21,915 bases of DNA from Pseudomonadota bacterium. GTDB taxonomy: Bacteria; Pseudomonadota; Alphaproteobacteria; Caulobacterales; Caulobacteraceae. The notes under the pieces are model-generated. The model did not search any database. It was not told the DNA's origin and saw only the letters and a program-made list of their open reading frames with translations. The stretch covers positions 1 through 21,915 of the forward strand of contig JAEWDF010000026.1 of the NCBI GenBank assembly GCA_023390245.1, in the 5' to 3' direction. The position numbers and the translations under genes were made by a program. Positions 7,692 through 15,400 of this stretch are shown in pieces (position 1 is the first letter of the stretch; each line of letters opens with the position of its first letter).

Positions 7692-9371
7692 ATGGGCATC
7701 GGGCGTCAATTGGCGGCCAGCGCGGCCGCATTTCTGCTAGTCGCCACGGCCACGTCCGCCCTGGCGCAACAGCAGACCGCGCCCGTCGACCCGGGTCGCA
7801 TCGACTCCCGCCTGCGGGAGCGCCCGGACCTGCCGACCGTCTCGCCCGTGGAGGTTCCGCTTCTGCCCCGACAGCAGGACGCGCCCGAGAGCGCGCTGAG
7901 GGTCGTGCTGACCGAGGTGCGTTTCGAGGGCGCCGTGTCCGTGCCGATGGCCGTGCTGGAAGGTCTGGCCGCCCCCTATCTCAATCGCGAGATCCCGCTG
8001 GCGGCGGTGTTCCAGCTGGCCGAGGAAGTGACCGCGGAATACCGCCGCCGCGGCATGGTGCTGTCGCGCGCCGTGGTCGGGCCGCAAAGGATCGAGGACG
8101 GCGTCGTCACCATCCAGATCCTGGAAGGCTATATCGACAAGGTCGGGATCGAGGGGAATGCGGGCGGCTATCGCCCCTATCTCGAGCGCTATCTCGCGCC
8201 CGTGACCGCCTCGCGGCCGACCGACGGCGCGGCGCTGTCACGGGCCCTGCTGCTGACGCGCGACCTCAAGGGGCTGGACGTGCGCTCGGTGGTCACCCCC
8301 TCGCCGACCCTGGCCGCGGCGGCCGACCTCAGCCTCGTGGTCGAACGTCGGCCGTTCGAGGCCTATGTCGCGGTGGACAACCGGGGCACCCGCTGGCTGG
8401 GGCCCGTCCAGGTCTATGGCGGGGCGATCTTCAATGACGGCCTGGGCCTGGGGGAGCGCATCTCCGCCACCGTGGTCGCGGCGCCCGAAGACAACGAACT
8501 GGGGTTCGTGGCGCTGAGCTATGAACAGCCGCTGGGCGGTTCCGGCCTGCGGATGAACGCCTTCGGCAGCTATGCGCGCACCCGGCCGGGCGACGAACTG
8601 CGCGCCCTGGGGCTGGAGGGCGAGAGCACCACCCTGGGCGCCGGGCTCGACTATCCGATCCTGCGCAGCCGGGCGATGAACGTCTTCGTCCGCTCGGTCT
8701 TCACCGCGCGGGATTCGAACTCGGCCAACGACCTGATCGATCCCCTGTTCGACGACAAGATTCGCACCCTGTCGGCGGAGTTCCTGGGCAATTACGCCGA
8801 CGTGTCCGGCGGTTTCACCAGCGGCCGCGTCGCCCTGACCCAGGGCCTGAACGTCTTCGGCGCGACCGAGGACGGGGACGCCGACAAGTCGCGCGCGACC
8901 GGCAGCGCCCAGTTCACCCGCTTCAACATCGAACTGTCCCACACCCGGCCCCTGGTCCAGGAGGTCATGGTCCAGGTCGCCGTCGCCGCCCAGGTCTCGA
9001 CCCACAGCCTGCTGGCCTCCGAGGAGTTCGGCCTGGGCGGTTCCAGCTACGGCCGCGGCTTCGACAACTCCGAACTGACCGGCGACGACGGCCTGGCCGG
9101 CAAGGTGGAGCTGTTCCGCACCTTCCGGGGCGCCGGCCTCGCCTCGATCGAACCCTACGTCTTCTACGAGGCGGGCGCCGTCCGCCAGATCGACCCGCTG
9201 CCGGGCGAGGCGCGGCGCGACAGCCTGGGTTCGGCCGGCGTCGGCGTCCGCGTGGCGCTGAACGACGTCGTCGCCGGCAGCCTGGAATTCGCCCAGCCCT
9301 TCGAGCGCGACGTCGCCTCCCGCGGCGACCGCGACGGCCGGGTCTTCTTCACCCTGTCGGCGGCCTTCTGA
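7692..9371 (+). CDS. Two-partner secretion outer-membrane transporter (TpsB, ShlB/FhaC/HecB family)
   Basis: 559-aa Omp85-superfamily transporter that would export the TpsA protein encoded just downstream. The signal peptide (residues 1-25) ends ALA|QQQ. A POTRA_2-type domain spans about 69-147, with RRRGMVLSRAVV and IQILEGYIDKV. A ShlB-type 16-strand barrel fills the rest, with the lid-loop L6 motif GSSYGRGF (Arg455, equivalent to the VRGY motif of FhaC) and the terminal aromatic FFTLSAAF expected of a BAM substrate. I chose the ATG at 7692 because GGGGGAG lies 4 nt upstream and the signal peptide begins there; the GTG at 7656 in the same frame would prefix 12 charged residues. The tpsA start lies 56 bp beyond its stop, so the two form an operon. 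Confidence 0.95.
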   Translation: MGIGRQLAASAAAFLLVATATSALAQQQTAPVDPGRIDSRLRERPDLPTVSPVEVPLLPRQQDAPESALRVVLTEVRFEGAVSVPMAVLEGLAAPYLNREIPLAAVFQLAEEVTAEYRRRGMVLSRAVVGPQRIEDGVVTIQILEGYIDKVGIEGNAGGYRPYLERYLAPVTASRPTDGAALSRALLLTRDLKGLDVRSVVTPSPTLAAAADLSLVVERRPFEAYVAVDNRGTRWLGPVQVYGGAIFNDGLGLGERISATVVAAPEDNELGFVALSYEQPLGGSGLRMNAFGSYARTRPGDELRALGLEGESTTLGAGLDYPILRSRAMNVFVRSVFTARDSNSANDLIDPLFDDKIRTLSAEFLGNYADVSGGFTSGRVALTQGLNVFGATEDGDADKSRATGSAQFTRFNIELSHTRPLVQEVMVQVAVAAQVSTHSLLASEEFGLGGSSYGRGFDNSELTGDDGLAGKVELFRTFRGAGLASIEPYVFYEAGAVRQIDPLPGEARRDSLGSAGVGVRVALNDVVAGSLEFAQPFERDVASRGDRDGRVFFTLSAAF

Positions 9372-9427
9372 GCACGATCAAGACATCACGCCCAGCCCCG
9401 GGCGGAAAACGGGGTCCGGAGACGACC

Positions 9428-12400
9428 ATGAACACGCGTAAAGCCTCTCGCTCCCCGATCGCCCCGACCGCCTCGGTCGGCGCCCGGTCCGTTCTGATGG
9501 CCTCGGCGGCCGCCATCGCCCTGCTGGGCCTGCCCGCCGCGCCGGCCTTCGCCCAAAGCGCAGCCCCGCCCCATGCCGTGGACCGCAACGCCCTGCCGCA
9601 GAACCCGAACGTGGTGCGCGGCCAGGCCGGCTTCGCGACCGACGGGTCCAGGCTGGACGTGAACCAGTCGACCGACCGGGTAGTCATCGACTGGCGCAGC
9701 TTCGACATCGGCAAGGACGCCGGGGTCAGCTTCCACCAGCCCGGGACGGACTCCATCGCCGTCAACCGCATCTCCGGCGGCGGCATGCCCAGCCAGATCG
9801 ACGGCATGCTGAACGCCAACGGCACGGTGGTGATCCTGAACCCGAACGGGGTGCTGTTCTCGGCCAGTTCGACGGTGAACGTCGGCGGCCTGGTCGCCTC
9901 GACCGGCAAGCTCGACATCGACCGCTTCATGGCCGGCGACAACCGGCTGGCCTTCACCGGCGCGACCTCCGGCTCGGTCACGACCCTGGGGACCATCAAC
10001 ATCGCCGATGCGGGCCTGGCCGCCTTCGTCGCGCCGCACGTCCGCAACGACGGCGTCATCAACGCCCGCCTGGGCCGCGTCGCCCTGGCCGCCGGCGAGA
10101 CCTTCACCCTGGACCTGGCCGGCGACCGCCTGATCGAGATCGGCCTGGGCGCGCATACGCCCCTGGTCGAGAACTACGGCTCCATCCTGGTCGACGGCGG
10201 CCGGGTGCAGCTCAGCGCCGCCGCGGCGGGCGCGGTGGTCGACCAGGTCATCAACAGCGGCGGCCTGGTGTCGGTCGCCTCGGCGCGCCAGGACGGCGGC
10301 GCCATCGTGCTGGAGGCGGTCGGCGGCGGCGTGACCGTCGGCGGCGAATTGAACGCCTCGGGCGCGACCGGGGGCGGGGAGATCTCCATCACGGGCGCGA
10401 CGATCGCGAGTACGGCCGACGCCGTGCTGAACGCCGACGCGACCGGGGCCGGCGACGGCGGCTCCATCGTGGCGACGGCGGACGGGCGCGGCGACTACGC
10501 CGGGACCTTCTCGGCCCGCGGCGGCGCGGCCGGCGGCGACGGCGGTTTCGTCGAGACCTCGGGTCGGACGGTCGGACTCGACGCGGGCCTGGTCGTCGAC
10601 GCCAGCGCGGCCGAGGGCCGAAGCGGCGGCTGGCTGATCGACCCCGTCGACCTGGTGGTCGACGCCGGCGAGGCCGCCGCCGTGGTCAACAACTTGGCCA
10701 CCGGCGACGTCATCCTGCAGGCCGAGAACAGCATCACGGTCAATTCGGCCATCGACAGCTCGGCCCAGGCCAACGCTCACACCCTGTCGCTGAACGACGA
10801 GGGCGGGGCCAGCGGCCTGACGGTCAACTTGAACGCCGGCGTCCGCCTCGGCGCGGGCCAGCGCCTGACCGGCCAGGCCAGCCAGGTCAACATCCGCAAC
10901 GGCGGCGTCATCCAGAACGGCGTCGATGTCGCCCTGGCCGGCGCGTCGATCGACATCGAGGCCGGCGACTACGCCGGCGGGACGATCATCAACAAGGACG
11001 GCCTGACGCTGACGAGTTCGTCGGGCGCGAAGATCGTGATTCCGGCGCTCGCGTCGGGCGACATGAACGGCCTGACCGTCAACGCCGACGGGGTGACGAT
11101 CCAGGGCCTGGAGATCGCGGGTCCGGCCGATGAGTCCTGGCTGACCTACGGCTGGAACGACGCCGGCCAGAGCGGGACCACGCGCGGCATCGCGGTATGG
11201 AACGGCGCGGATAATTTCACGATCCAGAACAACAATATCCACGGAGTCCGCAACGGCGTCCTGATCGACGGCCGCAACACCGGATCGTTGACCGGCAACA
11301 CGATCGACAACACCAAGAGCGCCATCTCGGTCCAGTACACCGACGCGGGCCTGCTGAACGTCGAGGGCTTCGCGGTCGACATCTCGGGCAACAGCGAGGG
11401 TCAATACGGCAACGAGTGGGGGCTGAACTTCCACCTGAACGGCCACCAGACGCCGGGCGGCCTGGTCGGCAACGCCGTGAAGATCGCGGCCACGGCCTCG
11501 GAGGCGGTGCAGGCCGCGCTGCTGGCGGTGTCGGCGGCCAACGACGGCATGTCGGCCCAGGACCAGGGCTACAACTTCTCCAACCGGACGTCGGTCAATG
11601 TCGGCGTGGGCGGCAATGACGCCAACCAGGGCAGCGCCCTTGGCCAGATGGCCACCATCCAGGCGGGCGTAAAGGCCGTGGTCAGCGGCGGCCTGGTCAA
11701 CGTCGGCGCGGGGACCTTCGTCCTGGGCTCGACCCTGTCGGTGGATGGGGTGTCGCTGATCGGCGCGGGCAGCGGCCTGACCACCATCGACGCCTCGGGT
11801 GTGACGGCCTACGGCCTCTATGTGACCGGCGACGGGGTGACGCTGTCGGGCTTCGATTTCAAGGGGCCGACGAGGACGGGGCAGCACACCTACGCCATCA
11901 AGGTCCAGGCCGAGGGCGGGACCGGCGCGCGGATGTTGCATTTCACGGCTTCGGACCTAAACATCGACGGTTCGTACCGCACCGGTCTGGATCTGAACGG
12001 GGTGGTCGACGGCCTGATCGACGGGGTGACGGTCACCAACACCGCCTCTGGCAATGGCATCGCCATCACCGACAGCGCCAATGTGCGGATAACGAACTCC
12101 ACCACCTCGCGCAACACGTGGGGCGGCCTGGCGCTGTATCAGGAGAACAACGCTTTCGATCAGCAGGTCCGCGACATTACCGTCGACGCCTCGAACCGTT
12201 TCGACGAAGCTGCAGGCCTGTATATGCAAGACAGTTCCGCTCTGCATGACATCGGCGCGCTGACGATCGAGGGGTTCGACCATATCGTCCATGAAAGCGC
12301 GACCAGCACTGTCTTCCAGCGCACCCTGTCCGATGCGCAAGCGTTCGCGCTGACCAAGGCGGCGGGCAGCTCGATCGAAGGTTGGACCGGCACGGGCGGG

Positions 12401-15400
12401 AGCAACGCCTTCAGCGTCATAAACGGCCTGCAGATCAACAACGCCGTCCGCGACGCCCGAAGCGGCGGCGTGATCAGCATCCAGGCCGGCGACTATTCCG
12501 AGAGCGCCAGCCTGGGCGGCCGGACCTATGGCCTGTTGATCGCCAAGGACAATCTGACGCTGCAAGGCGTCGATGCGAGCGGCGACGTGATCACCGATGC
12601 GCGGGATGTCGGCGCCTGGATCACCGCTTTGGCGAGCGCGTCCTTCGGAGCCCACCATTACGTCACGGGTTCGAATGTCACGATCCAGGGTCTGGGCTTT
12701 GCGCCGATGGCTGGAAGTTCCGGCAAGACGGTCGAGGTGACGGGCGACGCCTTCACCCTGCGTAATTCCGTGATCGACAACACGGGATCGCGCGCCGACA
12801 TCAATCTCTACATCAGCGGCTTCACCAACAATTCGGGCGCGCCCTGGTCGACGGTCGAGCGTTTCAAGATCCAGGACAACATCTTCACCAGCGGCGATCT
12901 GGGTCAGAAGATCGTCGTCGTGGGGGCCGGCGTCGGCCTCAGCGCCGATGCGTCGCAACGTCTGGTGTCCGGCAACATCTTCAACGGCAACGGGCAGGCT
13001 GACGAAAGCGGCGTCCACGTCCAGGGGCTGATTTCCTCCCAGGCCTGGCAAGCGCGAAAGGCCGGTGCGGTCACGATCGCTGACAATACCTTCAACGATG
13101 TCGCCCTGGCCGTTCGTTCGGTCGGCGGTCTAGTCGATGGACTGGACTGGGACGCCATCTTCAAGGGCAATACGTTCACCGGCGGCGCGGTGCTGACCTA
13201 TGTCGGGAACACCGACCAGGCGCGCGCGGGCACGCTGACCCTGGGCGGCGTCGATGTCGATGACACCTTCATCTCGCGAACCATCCAGACCGGTGTCAAC
13301 CAGGCGCTGACCGGCGACACCGTTCGGGTGGCGGCGGGCGACTACGCCGATCAGAACGTCGTCATCAACAAGTCGCTGTCCCTGCTGGGCGCCAACGCCG
13401 GCGTTCATGCGGCGACGGGCGACGGCGCCGCCGCGCCCGGCGACCGGGGGGCGGAATCCGTCCTGACCGGGTCGGGGCCCTATGTGTTCCGGGTCACGGC
13501 CAAGGACGTGACCATCGACGGCTTCACTTTCACGGGAGGCGGCGGACGTCTGGTCGAGACGTCGGGCACGGCCAACGGCTTCCGGCTCGTCAACAACATC
13601 TTCGACGCGCCCGGCGGACACGCTGGAAATGGCCTGATCTATCTGACCGGCACGACCAAAGACGCCCTGATCGCCAACAACCTGTTTGCGGGACAAGGCG
13701 GCGCGGGCTTCCTGTGGGCCAGCGGCGGGGCGGGCGACGGCCTGCATGGTCTGACCGTCTCGGGCAATGATTTCACCGGCGTCAGCGATAGGGGCCTATT
13801 CCAGGGCGGCCAGCCGTTCAGCGACTTCCATCTGGACGGCAACTACTTCGGCTCCGGCATCGTGACCGGCGTCAACATGGGCCACCTGATCAATCCGTTG
13901 ATCGAGAACAACCGCTTCATGGGCGTGGCCTATGCGGCCATGCAGATCGGAACCTACAGCGGCGGCGTCATCCGCAACAACGTCCTCGATGGGACGGGGG
14001 TCGGCTATGACATGGGCGGCTACGAGATGGCGCTGGGCATCCAAATCTGGGGCGGCGCCTATAATACGCCGACCTCGCCGGGGCTGGTGATCGAGGGCAA
14101 TAAGGTCGTCAACTACCAGGCTTCGGGCCTGAACCCCGCCGACATCTTCGCCGGCGTCTTCCTTTCGGCTGACGCCGGGCCGAACATCGTCTTCCGCAAC
14201 AACACCCTGACCGACAACAGCATCGGCCTGTCGTCCTCGTCGGCGGCCGCGAACCTGCAACTCCTCGGCAACACCATCAGCACCGGTGCGGACGGCATCG
14301 CCATCCGTAACGTCGGGGCGGCGACCATCGACCTGGCGGGCGGCGCAAACACGATTAACGGCGTCGATGTTGACGAGGCCACGCTGGCGGAATTGTTCGA
14401 GATCGAGGACCGGATCGCGCACCGCATCGACAACGCCGCCTACGGCTTCGTCAACCTCCGCGACGGCCAACTGTTCGCCACGGCGACGGCGGGCAATCTC
14501 GGCCGGGCGGTCGGCCTGGCGACAGCGGGCGACACGGTTAATGTGGCCAACGGCGTTCACACCCTATCCTCCACCCTGGAGTTCTTCGCCGACGGCGTCT
14601 CGCTGATCGGCCAAAGCCGGGCGGGCGCGATCATCGACGCCTCGGGCGCCGCGACCTACGGAATCCGCGTCCACGCCGACGATGTGTCGCTGTCTGGCTT
14701 CACCCTCAGCGGCGGCTCCGGCTATGGCGTCAAGGTCGAGACGGGGGGCGCGTTCACGCCGGACCTGCGCCGCCGCGGCTTCTCCATCGCCGACGTGACG
14801 ATCCAGAACACCGGCCGCACCGGCCTGGACCTGAACGCGGTGGTCGGCGCGGTGATCGACGGCGTGACCGTGACCGGCGTGGCCAGCGGCAACGGCGTCT
14901 CGATCACCGACAGCGCCGATGTGCGGGTGACGAACTCCGCCACCTCGGGCAACGCCTGGGGCGGGCTGGCGCTCTACCAGCGCAACAGCGCCGTCGGCGG
15001 CAGCGACCAGAAGCTGACCGACATCACCATCGGGGCCGGCAACAGTTTCGGCGAGGCCAACGGGGTCTACGCCCAGGACGAATCGGCGCTCCATGACTTC
15101 GGCGCGCTGAACATCCAGGGATACGACTTCACCGTCCGCAACGCCGAGCATCGGTCGGACGGCGCCCAGTTCACCTATTTCCAGAAGACGCTGCAGGACG
15201 CCTTCAACTTCGCCGTCGCCCTGGCCAGCGCCGACGCCAGCTATGTCGAGGGCTGGGACGGCTCGCACGACACCGGCGCCTTCCATGTCGGCGTCGGCGA
15301 TGCGGGCGCCGGGGCGCGGTCCCTGTCGCTGCAGACCGCCTTCGACAAGTCGGGCGAGGACGACGCCATCTTCGTGGAGACCGGCCGCTACGCCGAGACC

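Noticed and set aside
7477..7740. 87-codon frame in the AT-rich intergenic region (MTMFRINTNTF)
   Set aside because: It has less biased composition than most shadows, but no clear ribosome-binding site or homology that I recognise, and it runs 49 bp into the transporter gene in another frame.
9386..11941. Minus-strand open frame of 851 codons opposite tpsA
   Set aside because: Shadow of the TpsA gene. The repeated Asp/Val/Ala/Gly codons of the adhesin give open antisense frames with no recognisable domain.
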